Assembly: GCA_964528875.1 (NCBI GenBank)
Contig: CAZGUI010000008.1
Coordinates: 1-64,000 of the forward strand
DNA: 64,000 nucleotides
DNA from: Bacteroides_E sp964528875
GTDB lineage: Bacteria > Bacteroidota > Bacteroidia > Bacteroidales > Bacteroidaceae
Direction of reading: 5' to 3'
Every line of letters starts with the position of its first letter. Position 1 is the first letter of the stretch. The notes under the pieces were generated by a model, which ran no database searches, was not told the DNA's origin, and saw only the letters and a program-made list of their open reading frames with translations. This document shows, in pieces, positions 1 through 8,532 of the stretch. Both the position numbers and the translations under genes were made by a program.

Positions 1-719
1 GGCTACTTCCTATGCTGATGAATGGGCAAGTCGGATTTAAAGAAGAGAAACAAGAGAAAGCAAAAACAATAGATTTAGTAGTAGAGCAGAACAACAAATC
101 GGATAAAACTTATTCATTGCCCGAAATTGCAATATTGGCTGGATATATTATATCTCAAAATGAAAATCAGGATTTCGGACGGACTAAATTAATGAAGTTG
201 TTATTTTTAACGGAATACCATTGCCAATTAAATATCAATAAAGATAAGGAGCAACTATATTTAAAAAATGTAGCTGGACCTCATAATGACAGATATATCA
301 AAGATGTGGAAGATATACTTATTCGTTACTACTTTTATAAAATACAAAAAGAAAAAAGAAGTACAAAGAAAGATATTGTGAGGTATAATTCTAATAACAG
401 AGAAATCGAATTACAGAGTCTGTTTTATAGTAATTTTTCGGAAAAGGCTAAATCTATTGATAATATTCTTAGCTTAATGAAAAGATGTTCTTGGTCAGCA
501 TGTGAAATTATCGCCACTCTATATGCAATCTGGAATAACCGGATAATTAGAAAAGAAAAAATCAGCATCCCTCTCCTGTTAGAAGATTTTTATAATTGGA
601 GTGAGCATAAGCATGACTACACCAAAGCTCAAGTTTTAGCTGGTTTAGCTTTTATGAAGAAAAAAAACATAATTCCTATTGGTTTTGGGGAGTATATTGA
701 TATGAAAAAAGAAAGATAA
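1..719 (+). CDS. hsdS: HsdS C-terminal end fused to Panacea-like domain (partial)
   Basis: This reading frame is open to the left edge, so the gene is truncated by the window. The first visible residues, LLPMLMNGQV, match the usual last residues of a type I restriction specificity subunit (HsdS), which directs the HsdMR complex to its DNA target. Instead of stopping there, the protein continues for about 220 residues. Around residues 55-75 it reads FGRTKLMKLLFLTEYH, followed by an AGP motif. This resembles the Panacea (DUF4065/SocA-like) fold found as a C-terminal extension on some HsdS proteins and in toxin-antitoxin and phage contexts. The stop is only 5 nt before mcrB, so the two are probably cotranscribed. 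hsdM and hsdR would lie to the left, out of view. The HsdS assignment rests on the short C-terminal motif, so a free-standing Panacea protein preceded by chance similarity remains possible. Confidence 0.6.
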   Translation, partial: LLPMLMNGQVGFKEEKQEKAKTIDLVVEQNNKSDKTYSLPEIAILAGYIISQNENQDFGRTKLMKLLFLTEYHCQLNINKDKEQLYLKNVAGPHNDRYIKDVEDILIRYYFYKIQKEKRSTKKDIVRYNSNNREIELQSLFYSNFSEKAKSIDNILSLMKRCSWSACEIIATLYAIWNNRIIRKEKISIPLLLEDFYNWSEHKHDYTKAQVLAGLAFMKKKNIIPIGFGEYIDMKKER

Positions 720-724
720 TTGAT

Positions 725-2398
725 ATGAAAGATAGATATTGGCACATACAAATGTTTTTACCTGAAGGCAAAGGAGGGGTCGTTATTGACTCTATCCAAA
801 TGCTAAAAGAAAAAGAACCTATTATTGGAACGGGAGAGTGGAATGATATACAATGTCAATATTTCAAAGGTGAAAGAAATGGACTGGTTATTGGAGATAT
901 AGTAATGGTTAGAGAAGGTAATAAACCATTAGCCTTATGTGAAATAATAGGAGATTGTTTTCACGATGATAGCTTAACAAAAAAATACATTAATTATTGG
1001 TTTCGACATGTAAAAATACTTGAATGGGCAAAATCAGATGAACATAACAATTTATTTTCTCAAGGGACATTAAAAATATTATATAAAAAATCTGACACAT
1101 ACTCTTGGCATTATATTAACGATTGGTATAAGAATATTTTACAAAAAAAAGAGATGAAAAATCTAACAGACTTATTATTACATAAGAAGCAAATCATTCT
1201 TCAAGGTGCACCCGGTACAGGAAAAACATATATAGCCAAAGATATTGCCGAGCTATTGATTTTTAATGAAGTTTCTACTGATAAAAAACAGCAAGCTAAT
1301 CGCTTGGAATCTAGTAATCAATTTGAATTAGTTCAATTTCACCCTTCATATACTTATGAAGATTTTGTGAGAGGCATTGAGGTTAAGACAGAGAAAGGGC
1401 AGCCTGAATATGTAACCCGCAATAAAACATTGGGAGAGTTTGCAAAGAAGGCTTTAGAAAATAAAGAACTATACAGAAGTTATCAGGAGAACAGATTGAA
1501 AGAAGAGATAGAATATAAGTCTAAGTTTAGTCAATTTATTGATAGTGTGCAGGAGGAAATAGATGGTGTAGGGAAGTATCAGCTTACAACAAATGTTTAT
1601 CTTTTTGAATATGATGACACTAGGTTTAAATATAAAGGAGATAATTGGGAAGCTCATGCATCAGGATTAAATATGAAGTATACAGAGCTTCAAAAAGTTT
1701 TTGAAGCAGGTGTTACTGAAAGATCTTCAATAAAGAAACTAGCAAATATTGAAAGTTTGACAAGTAGCCATGCCACGTATTATTCAAAAATGGCAGAAAA
1801 ATTTGCGTCATTTGATTATAATTCTTCAGACGAAAGCATTGATCCAATTGAACTTCAGAAATATGTTCTAATCATTGATGAAATTAACCGTGCTAATCTT
1901 CCTGCTGTTTTGGGTGAATTAATATACGCTTTGGAGTACCGTGGTGAAAAAGTGAATAGCATGTATGCTATTGATAAAGACAGCAGTTTGGTGCTTCCTC
2001 CTAATTTGTATATTATTGGCACCATGAATACGGCTGACCGAAGTGTAGGTCAGATTGACTATGCAATACGTCGTCGATTTGCTTTTGTAGATATGCTACC
2101 AACTTCTTTACTCAACAAAGTAGAAGGATTTGATGAAGAGTTGTTTAAGGCTGTATCAGAGCTCTTCATAAAGAGCTACGAAACATATGAACAGACAGGT
2201 ATAATCGAACCTTCCGATTATTTGTCAGATGAATTCCGTCCCGAAGATGTGTGGATTGGGCATAGTTATTTTATAATGAGCGATAATCGTGATTTGCGGC
2301 TAACTTATGAGATTAAGCCTATCTTAAAGGAATATGTAAAAGATGGAATATTTAAGGATGTGCAGGTTGTAGAAAAGAAGATACAAGAATTAGCTTAA
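725..2398 (+). CDS. mcrB: McrB-like AAA+ GTPase with EVE/PUA-like N-terminal domain
   Basis: This is the 557-aa motor subunit of a type IV (modification-dependent) restriction system. Residues 1-105 look like an EVE/PUA-type modified-base reader (WHIQMFLPEGKGG, a central GLVIGDIVMVRE strand). A McrB-type AAA+ domain follows: Walker A GAPGTGKT at 161-168, Walker B LIIDEINRAN near 383, the GTMNTADRS signature near 433, and RRRFAF soon after. These signatures are diagnostic of McrB family NTPases, which power translocation and activate McrC cleavage. It is tightly spaced with hsdS upstream (5 nt) and mcrC downstream (3 nt), so it sits in one operon. An insert of about 120 residues lies between Walker A and Walker B. 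The modified base recognised cannot be read from the sequence. Confidence 0.9.
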   Translation: MKDRYWHIQMFLPEGKGGVVIDSIQMLKEKEPIIGTGEWNDIQCQYFKGERNGLVIGDIVMVREGNKPLALCEIIGDCFHDDSLTKKYINYWFRHVKILEWAKSDEHNNLFSQGTLKILYKKSDTYSWHYINDWYKNILQKKEMKNLTDLLLHKKQIILQGAPGTGKTYIAKDIAELLIFNEVSTDKKQQANRLESSNQFELVQFHPSYTYEDFVRGIEVKTEKGQPEYVTRNKTLGEFAKKALENKELYRSYQENRLKEEIEYKSKFSQFIDSVQEEIDGVGKYQLTTNVYLFEYDDTRFKYKGDNWEAHASGLNMKYTELQKVFEAGVTERSSIKKLANIESLTSSHATYYSKMAEKFASFDYNSSDESIDPIELQKYVLIIDEINRANLPAVLGELIYALEYRGEKVNSMYAIDKDSSLVLPPNLYIIGTMNTADRSVGQIDYAIRRRFAFVDMLPTSLLNKVEGFDEELFKAVSELFIKSYETYEQTGIIEPSDYLSDEFRPEDVWIGHSYFIMSDNRDLRLTYEIKPILKEYVKDGIFKDVQVVEKKIQELA

Positions 2399-2401
2399 CT
2401 G

Positions 2402-3751
2402 ATGATAGAGCTTTTTGAACAATTTGGGTTTAAGAGGAAGGATCGACAATTTAAAGAATTGCCGGAAAGTTGTCGCAACAAGCTAAGTCCAAATAAGTAC
2501 TACCAACGTAAGGTAAAGCGAAAAAATGAGGATCAACTCTGTTACGAGATTTATTTTGATCAAATCGATAAGGATTTCCATTTCCAAACATCTTACTTTG
2601 TTGGTGTCGACTGGGTTGATATCGACAATAAGCTTACAATTTATGTCCAACCAAAATTAGATAAAGAGTCTATAGAAATTGACTATCTTGGAATGCTTTT
2701 AGAGGCATTAGAAGAACCTGAAAATAGTGAGCATTTAGACGGTTTAGTTTATATTGATTTTCACAAACCTTATATTATTATTAATCAAGAACAAGATTAT
2801 CTCTCTCTTTTTCTTATTGCTCAATTTCTGCAAATAACTAAGAAAATTGTACAGAAAGGATTAAAGAAGTCATATTATACAGTAATCGAAAATCTTAATG
2901 CACGTGTGAAAGGGAAAATTCTTGTAGGACGAAATATCAAGGAGAATATTTCTAAAGGAAGGCAAATTCATACAATCTGTCAATACCAGGAATTCGGTGT
3001 AAATTGTGATGAGAATAAAATCCTAAAAAAGGCTTACCAATTTTCTCGAAGCGTTGTTCAGCAATACGAAAAAGGAGTCGACGCTCAACCGCTATCACAA
3101 TTGATTAATTTTATACATCCTGCGTTTGAACATGTATCTAATGATATTGATATTCGGAAAATTAAATCTTTTAAAAGCAATCCTTTATTTAAAGAATATG
3201 ACCAAGCAATTAAATTAGCTTTGCTTATCTTGAAACGTTATTCGTACAACATAACAAAGACTGAGAAACAGCAGGTTATGACCCCTCCCTTTTGGATTGA
3301 TATGAGTAAGCTGTTTGAGTTGTACATATATAAGAAATTGAGAACTGTTTTCTCTTCAGATGAAGTTAAGTATCATTTTAAAGCGAAATGCCAAGAGCTT
3401 GATTTTGTGTTGAGATCGCACGATAAGAACATGTTATTTGTTGTTGATACAAAATATAAACCCAGATACCATAATCACAACATTAGTATTGAGGATATAA
3501 GACAAGTTAGTGGATATGCACGATTAGAAAAAGTTTATCAAGAATTGAAGATTTCTAACCTTAACGAAAACCTCAATTGTTTAATAATTTATTCTCATCA
3601 AGACTGTGAAGAAGAAATCGGGATTGAACATTTTGTTTATAATGAAGCAAACGATGAGACGAAAATTCGAAAAGAGAGTGGATATGTCAATTTCTATAAA
3701 CTAGGAATTAGATTACCGGAAAAACAGCAAAATAAATATTTTAAAATATGA
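2402..3751 (+). CDS. mcrC: McrC family nuclease subunit
   Basis: This is the 449-aa nuclease partner of McrB. The N-terminal part is the McrC-type beta-rich region that contacts the McrB ring. The C-terminal part carries a PD-(D/E)xK nuclease core, visible as LDFVL near residue 332 and FVVDTKYK near 346-353, which supplies the acidic and lysine residues for metal-dependent DNA cleavage. McrB/McrC pairs cut DNA with modified cytosines, usually in incoming phage DNA. The gene starts 3 nt after mcrB, and its stop overlaps the next start (ATGA at 3748-3751), which implies translational coupling to the downstream AlbA_2 gene. No frameshift or missing motif is seen. Confidence 0.9.
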   Translation: MIELFEQFGFKRKDRQFKELPESCRNKLSPNKYYQRKVKRKNEDQLCYEIYFDQIDKDFHFQTSYFVGVDWVDIDNKLTIYVQPKLDKESIEIDYLGMLLEALEEPENSEHLDGLVYIDFHKPYIIINQEQDYLSLFLIAQFLQITKKIVQKGLKKSYYTVIENLNARVKGKILVGRNIKENISKGRQIHTICQYQEFGVNCDENKILKKAYQFSRSVVQQYEKGVDAQPLSQLINFIHPAFEHVSNDIDIRKIKSFKSNPLFKEYDQAIKLALLILKRYSYNITKTEKQQVMTPPFWIDMSKLFELYIYKKLRTVFSSDEVKYHFKAKCQELDFVLRSHDKNMLFVVDTKYKPRYHNHNISIEDIRQVSGYARLEKVYQELKISNLNENLNCLIIYSHQDCEEEIGIEHFVYNEANDETKIRKESGYVNFYKLGIRLPEKQQNKYFKI

Positions 3752-5253
3752 TCACCAAACAAGAAATACTGCAGTTCTTGGCTGACACGGAATCTCATAA
3801 AGTGGAACGTACGACTTTTAAGAATGATATGGATAAGTTTTGTCAGGCGATATGTGCTTTTTCCAATGACCTTTCGGGCGATGGAAAGAATGGCTATTTG
3901 ATGATTGGTGCCTATGGTAATGGAGAATTGAGTGGGTTGAAGGTAGATGATACCTTATTGTTGGAGATTGCCAATATCCGAACGGACGGAAATATTCTCC
4001 CTCAACCGTTGATGACTGTTGAGAAATTTACATTCGAAGGTGGAGATCTGCTTGTGGCCGAAGTGGAGCCGTCGGAATTTTCCCCGGTACGGTATAGAGG
4101 ACGTGTATGGGTACGGGTTGGCCCCCGGAAAAGTCCGGCTTCTGAAATCGAAGAGCAGATTTTGACTGAAAGACGATTATCGAATGTCCGCACGTATGAT
4201 GCTAAGCCCTGCTTGGGTGCTTCGTTGAAAGATTTGGATCTATCGCTAGTCAAGAGGGATTTTCTTTCTAAGGCAGTCGCAGAAGATATATTAGCAGAAG
4301 ATAAACGTTCCATTGAAGAACAATTAGCTTCGCTTGGCTTTTTTGATTTAAGGTATAATTGTCCGACTGTTGGTGCGATTGTCCTTTTTGGAAATAACCC
4401 GGAGAGATATGTGCATGGCTCGTATGTTCAGTATGTACGTTTCAAAGGAATAGATCGGTCAGGTGATATTATTCATGAATTTAAGTTTGACGGGAATTTA
4501 TGCAAATCACTGCCGAAAATAGATACATTTGTTGAAACGAGTGTATCAACCAAGCGTCCTATCCCGGTAAGTATTTTGCGGGAAGAGATTGTCTCTACCT
4601 ACCCCTATTGGGCAACTCGTGAGCTTTTGATGAATGCGATTATGCACCGTGATTATGACTCGAATTCCCCTATTCAGTTTTATGAATATGATGACCGAAT
4701 TGAAATTCAAAACCCGGGAGGATTGTATGGTAAGGTCAGTCCGGAAAACTTTCCCAATGTAAGTGATTACCGGAATCCATTTATTGCAGAGGCAATGAAA
4801 GTGTTGGGTTATGTGAACCGTTTCAGTAGAGGAGTTTATCGAGTTCAAAAGGAATTGAAAGAAAATGGAAATGGGGAAGCCCACTTTGATTTCTCTTTGC
4901 GTACTGCTTTTAGGGTAGTGGAAAATATATCAAAGAAGTACTTTGAGGAAGGTTTCGGGGCTGACACCCAAGAAACATCCAAGAAACATCCGGAAAATAG
5001 TGATGACTACCCTAGTACTACGCTGGAGACTACCCTAATGGCTACCCCAGTAATGTATCAACACTACCCCGATAGTGTCCAAAAGATGATAGAAGCAATA
5101 AGAGAGAATCCTTATATTACAAGAAAAGAATTGGCTGAAAAGTTGGGGATCAGTCTTAATGGAGTTAAATATCACATCAAAAATCTCAATAAAGATGGAG
5201 TGCTTAGACGCGAGGGTACTAATAGATCCGGCAAATGGATTATCATTGAATAA
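3748..5253 (+). CDS. Schlafen AlbA_2 domain ATP-binding protein with C-terminal winged helix
   Basis: This 501-aa protein belongs to the family often annotated as putative transcriptional regulator or RecG-related ATP-binding protein. Residues 1-140 form an AlbA_2/Schlafen-type domain (ESHKVERTTF, then GYLMIGAYGNGELSGL). The middle part carries a HATPase_c_4-like segment with ELLMNAIMHRDY and NPGGL. The last 60 residues form a winged helix with ITRKELAEKLGISLNGVKYHI. The start codon overlaps the mcrC stop, so it is read as part of the defence operon. By eye its first half is richer in G+C than the mcrBC genes, which hints at a separate origin. Members of this family recur in defence islands, but their biochemical role is unsettled, and none is claimed here. 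Confidence 0.8.
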   Translation: MITKQEILQFLADTESHKVERTTFKNDMDKFCQAICAFSNDLSGDGKNGYLMIGAYGNGELSGLKVDDTLLLEIANIRTDGNILPQPLMTVEKFTFEGGDLLVAEVEPSEFSPVRYRGRVWVRVGPRKSPASEIEEQILTERRLSNVRTYDAKPCLGASLKDLDLSLVKRDFLSKAVAEDILAEDKRSIEEQLASLGFFDLRYNCPTVGAIVLFGNNPERYVHGSYVQYVRFKGIDRSGDIIHEFKFDGNLCKSLPKIDTFVETSVSTKRPIPVSILREEIVSTYPYWATRELLMNAIMHRDYDSNSPIQFYEYDDRIEIQNPGGLYGKVSPENFPNVSDYRNPFIAEAMKVLGYVNRFSRGVYRVQKELKENGNGEAHFDFSLRTAFRVVENISKKYFEEGFGADTQETSKKHPENSDDYPSTTLETTLMATPVMYQHYPDSVQKMIEAIRENPYITRKELAEKLGISLNGVKYHIKNLNKDGVLRREGTNRSGKWIIIE

Positions 5254-5272
5254 TAAATTGAAAGTAAACAAT

Positions 5273-5776
5273 ATGGATGCAAAGCAAATAAAAAAAGAAA
5301 AAGAGCAAATGCTAATTGAACTTGTTTCTAACTTTTGTCAAGATAAACTAAATGAAGAGTATGAAGCTCTTTGTGTTCAGTTAGTTGAGAAATTAGGGCG
5401 TAAAAGAAACGTTCCTTTCATGACAGGTAAATTGGAAATCTGGGCAGCCTCTATAATATATACGATTGGCAATCTAAACTTTCTCTTTGACAAATCTTTT
5501 GAACCTTATATTCGGTCTTCTGACATTCATGAATATTTTGGAACAAAGAGTTCAACAGTTGTTGCTAAATCTAAAGTAATCCGTGACTTGCTAAAGTTAG
5601 ATAGATTTAATAATGAATTTTCTACTAATCGTATGTCTGAGAGCAATCCATTCAATCAATATGTGATGGTTGATGGTTTTATTGTTACAATCGATTCGTT
5701 GCCGGAAGAGTATCAGCAAATGGTTAAAGATGCACGTTCCAGAGGTGAGGATATTTCTTTTACAACCAATAGATGA
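5273..5776 (+). CDS. DUF6398 domain protein
   Basis: This 167-aa protein of unknown function is recognised as the DUF6398 family by the run LGRKRNVPFMTGKLEIWAAS, followed by an FLFDKSFEPY and FGTKSSTV pattern. The reading frame extends further upstream, but those codons overlap the preceding gene. The ATG at 5273, giving MDAKQIKKEKEQ, matches the expected family start and lies 20 nt after the upstream stop. DUF6398 is also found attached to pRiA4b ORF-3-type proteins on mobile elements. Here it is the last gene before the tRNA-derived attachment sequence, so it is probably element cargo. No catalytic motif is visible. Confidence 0.75.
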   Translation: MDAKQIKKEKEQMLIELVSNFCQDKLNEEYEALCVQLVEKLGRKRNVPFMTGKLEIWAASIIYTIGNLNFLFDKSFEPYIRSSDIHEYFGTKSSTVVAKSKVIRDLLKLDRFNNEFSTNRMSESNPFNQYVMVDGFIVTIDSLPEEYQQMVKDARSRGEDISFTTNR

Positions 5777-5942
5777 AAACATAATTGAACTTTCTGGATT
5801 TCAAAATGATTTAGTAACTTTGTAAAAGGAAATAGCCTAAAGCAGATTAGTGCAAAACGCTACAAGTTTTTGGTAACTTTTTAGAGATTACTCTTCATTT
5901 TGAAAAAGATATTATTCAGATTGATAGCCACTTAAGTCGATA

Positions 5943-5963
5943 GTTCGATTCCAGGTGGCACCA
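5943..5963 (+). other. tRNA 3'-end duplicate, probable attachment site (attR-like)
   Basis: The segment reads as a canonical tRNA T-loop (GTTCGATTCC), acceptor 3' strand (TGGCACC) and discriminator A. The bases just upstream (GATAG) do not pair with the T-stem 3' strand CCAGG, and no D or anticodon arm is present. It is therefore only the 3' end of a tRNA gene, as left at the far side of an element integrated into a tRNA. A terminator follows at once, as expected for the original tRNA downstream region. The region 5777-5942 shows no gene. The donor tRNA cannot be named, though the implied 5' acceptor strand would be GGTGCCA. Confidence 0.55.
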
Positions 5964-5985
5964 CTTTAAAAAGACGAAAAACGAT

Positions 5986-6027
5986 ATAAATCCCTGAACT
6001 TGTTTGAAATTCAGGGATTTATTTTTT
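5986..6027 (+). terminator. Intrinsic terminator after tRNA-like end
   Basis: A 13-bp perfect stem (5986-5998 with 6010-6022; core AATCCCTGAA/TTCAGGGATT) with an 11-nt loop is followed by a run of T residues at 6022-6027. It probably belonged to the tRNA gene whose 3' end is duplicated just upstream. Confidence 0.8.
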
Positions 6028-6205
6028 CTAAGAATACGCAAAATATAGGTGATATTAACCTACTTTGGTGGGGCAAAAGGTGGAGCAAGCTTAAGAGATA
6101 TTTATTTCTCTCTCTCTCTCTTGGCGTTATTGTTGCTGATAACAACTTAAATGGTGAAAACCTCACTCTGTTTCATGGTTTGTATCACTTAAAAGTTGTA
6201 AAATA

Positions 6206-6376
6206 ATGGAAAGAAATTCGTTTACTGTTCTGTTCTTCTTACAAAAAGCACCACTATTGAAGAAAGGTGAAATATCGGTATGTATGAGAATTGCTGTAAA
6301 CAGAGAGTTTCGTGCATGGAACGATATTGTTATGGTCAATGTGGATTGGGATGTTCGCTATCCTATTTATAAATAA
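6206..6376 (+). pseudogene. Tyrosine integrase N-terminal remnant
   Basis: The ATG at 6206 opens a 56-codon frame beginning MERNSFTVLFFLQKAPLLKK, followed by GEISVCMRIAVN. This is the characteristic opening of Bacteroidetes tyrosine recombinases, the arm-type DNA-binding domain (pattern FxVLFxLKxxxxKKNGExPIxxRIxVNG). Similarity fades after about residue 35, and the frame stops at 6376. The SAM-like and catalytic domains (R..HxxR..Y) are absent, so it is a truncated remnant. It lies about 240 nt from the tRNA-like attachment sequence, the usual place for an integrase, and ends 4 nt before the next gene. The truncation probably happened by a deletion joining the integrase start to the upstream region of that gene. 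Confidence 0.65.
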
Positions 6377-6380
6377 AACG

Positions 6381-7535
6381 ATGAAGAAGCAAACAGAAAG
6401 CAGATTGCAATCGCTAGATGTTCTTAGGGGGCTTACCATTGCAGGAATGATATTAGTAAATAATCCTGGAGACTGGAATGCAATCTATGCTCCGTTGAAA
6501 CATGCCGATTGGCATGGGCTAACGCCTACCGATCTTGTATTTCCCTTCTTCATGTTTATTCTGGGAATATCTACATACCTATCTTTGCGCAAAACACATT
6601 TTAAATTTAGTACTCCTATACTTGTTAAGATAGTAAAGCGAACTAGCATTATATTTTTAATTGGCTTAGGCTTGTCTTGGTTTTCATTAAGTATCAATTC
6701 AAGTTATTGGTTAGAGCCGGATTTTCTCAGTACTGGAGCAAGAATATGGCAATCGATAACCCATTTTGAAGATCTGCGAATATTTGGTGTAATGCAACGT
6801 TTAGCAATCTGTTATGGATTAACGGCTATTTTAGGTATTACTGTAAAGCATAAATATCTTCCATCACTCATAGCTACGCTATTGATTGGCTATTTCGTTT
6901 TGTTATTGACTGGAAATGGGTTCGAGAAAGGGGATAGTAATATTGTTGCCATTGTAGATCAAAAGGTATTAGGACTATCACACATATACAATGCATATGG
7001 GTTGGACCCAGAGGGTATTTTGAGTACTATTCCATCTGTTGCACACGTTCTTATTGGTTTTTGTCTTGGAAAGATTTTGATGGAAACTAAAGATAATAAT
7101 CAGCGTATGCTACTGCTTTTTATTTACGGAGCTATACTGACCTTTACAGGTCTATTATTGAGTTACGGATGCCCAATAAATAAGAAGTTGTGGACACCTA
7201 GCTTTGTATTAACTACCTGTGGTATGGCGGCTACGTTATTGAGCTTATTGATTTGGATAATAGATGTGAATAAGAACACAAGATGGAGTGTATTCTTCGA
7301 ATCTTTTGGAGTAAACCCTCTTTTTATTTATGTCTTTGCATATCTGTTAGCTACTCTTTTAGATGGTATTCGTGTGACTAAAGAGTTATCTATCAAAGAG
7401 TGGATATATTCGGGTATGTTATCCATTGAGTTGAATCCCTATTTTACATCTACTGCCTATGCTGTTCTATTTATTATATTCTGCTGGTCCGTTGTTCATG
7501 TTCTATACAGGAAGAAGATTTATATTAAAATATAG
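6381..7535 (+). CDS. NagX/HGSNAT-like multipass membrane acyltransferase (DUF5009)
   Basis: This 384-aa polytopic membrane protein belongs to the family related to eukaryotic heparan-alpha-glucosaminide N-acetyltransferase (DUF5009/DUF1624, NagX). The diagnostic N-terminus is RLQSLDVLRGLTIAGMILVN, with NPGDW and HADWHGLTPTDLVFPFFMF after it. About ten hydrophobic segments follow. The frame is open 69 nt further upstream, but those codons overlap the integrase remnant, and family members start at MKKQ, so 6381 is chosen. The family is thought to transfer acyl groups to sugars across the inner membrane, and in several bacteria it sits with N-acetylglucosamine genes. No such neighbours are present here, so the substrate is open. 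Its natural promoter may have been lost at the integrase junction. Confidence 0.8.
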   Translation: MKKQTESRLQSLDVLRGLTIAGMILVNNPGDWNAIYAPLKHADWHGLTPTDLVFPFFMFILGISTYLSLRKTHFKFSTPILVKIVKRTSIIFLIGLGLSWFSLSINSSYWLEPDFLSTGARIWQSITHFEDLRIFGVMQRLAICYGLTAILGITVKHKYLPSLIATLLIGYFVLLLTGNGFEKGDSNIVAIVDQKVLGLSHIYNAYGLDPEGILSTIPSVAHVLIGFCLGKILMETKDNNQRMLLLFIYGAILTFTGLLLSYGCPINKKLWTPSFVLTTCGMAATLLSLLIWIIDVNKNTRWSVFFESFGVNPLFIYVFAYLLATLLDGIRVTKELSIKEWIYSGMLSIELNPYFTSTAYAVLFIIFCWSVVHVLYRKKIYIKI

Positions 7536-8051
7536 ATAAAGGATAAAGATATTTATTGACAAACCCTAATAGTCGTTCCCTAAAAGATACAGACCAAGAT
7601 CATTAGAAATGATGAAAGAAGATCTGTTGTATAATTTTGAGGTTGATACAATGATTTAGTTCAAGTGTTTTTGATCCATTTCTCTGTTATACCTAACAGA
7701 AGATTTCTTACTAAGAAATACTAAGTATACCAGTTTTTCCAGGAGATTAATTAAAAAGTTAGCTGGATTTTAATGTCTTGAGTACCCCATAGGATAAATA
7801 TTTTAAGTTCATCCTTGGTCGTTCAATAACAGCGTGTTTAATGATAATCTTTATAATTTTCTCAATACTTTATTTTACAATCTCTTATGCTAATCTTGTT
7901 TAAAGATGGTACTCCTTATTAGGTAGATAAGATAAAACTTATATTTTTCGCTGATAGTCTGGATTGATCCTTAGAACATTTATTCAAGCTATTAAATCAA
8001 TTGTTTTTTGTTTGTTAGAACAGATCTTTGTAGAAATAACAGAAAAATAGT
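7536..8051. other. Non-coding stretch upstream of the fur-like gene
   Basis: About 515 bp of AT-rich sequence. Short frames are interrupted in all directions. I see no RNA gene, clear terminator or repeat in it, only weak short inverted repeats. Confidence 0.5.
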
Positions 8052-8066
8052 TGCAAATTATTTGCA
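8052..8066. promoter_or_regulatory. 7-1-7 palindrome, candidate Fur-family operator
   Basis: TGCAAATTATTTGCA is a perfect 7-1-7 inverted repeat located 40 nt before the Fur-family start codon. The 7-1-7 layout is the typical footprint of Fur, Zur and PerR regulators (compare TGATAATnATTATCA). A second, imperfect half (GCGAATAATTATCATT) follows directly. This suggests autoregulation of the fur-queD-like pair. Confidence 0.5.
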
Positions 8067-8105
8067 TTTGCGAATAATTATCATTTACTTTATGTAAAAC
8101 AAAGA

Positions 8106-8504
8106 ATGATGGTACGTGAAAAAATAAAAAAAGCAGGACTGAAAGCAACACCACAACGCGTGTTGGTGTATGAAATTATGCAGGAGCTATGTCATGCCTC
8201 GATGGATACAATCGTTGATAGAATACATAAGGATAGCCCCGAGATAAATCTATCAACAATCTATCGTATATTGGATTCATTCTATGAAGCAGCTCTTTTG
8301 GCGAAGATAAATCATCCCGATGGTAAAACGTATTTTGATATTAATACACAAGAGCATCACCATATATTTTCTGACGACAATGGCATTGTGGATATAGTTG
8401 ATGATGAGATAAGTGAATATATCAGACAGAAATATGCTGAAAAAATTGGGAGTAACGAGCAAATAAAAAATATTTCAATTCAAATAATAACTTCAAAAAA
8501 ATAG
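8106..8504 (+). CDS. Fur family transcriptional regulator
   Basis: This 132-aa regulator has a Fur-type winged helix (LKATPQRVLVYEIMQEL, later INLSTIYRILDSF) at residues 10-65. The dimerisation region carries EHHHIFSDDNGIVDIVDDEI near 80-105, where the HHH and acidic residues correspond to the regulatory metal site. There are no CxxC pairs, so the structural Zn(Cys)4 site of many Fur/Zur/PerR proteins is missing. It is followed 28 nt later by a PTPS/QueD-like gene with a zinc-ribbon tail, and preceded by a 7-1-7 palindrome. That neighbourhood suggests a metal- or peroxide-linked function, but sequence alone cannot tell Fur, Zur and PerR apart. Confidence 0.85.
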   Translation: MMVREKIKKAGLKATPQRVLVYEIMQELCHASMDTIVDRIHKDSPEINLSTIYRILDSFYEAALLAKINHPDGKTYFDINTQEHHHIFSDDNGIVDIVDDEISEYIRQKYAEKIGSNEQIKNISIQIITSKK

Positions 8505-8532
8505 ATTATAAACCAGTTTAAAAATTAAGATT

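Noticed and set aside
5820..5965. Complete tRNA gene ending at the TTCGATTCC sequence
   Set aside because: The T-stem does not pair, and no anticodon or D arm is found upstream, so only a tRNA 3' end is supported.
6000..6206. 68-aa reading frame after the terminator
   Set aside because: It starts inside the terminator hairpin, has no recognisable features, and overlaps the promoter region of the integrase remnant.
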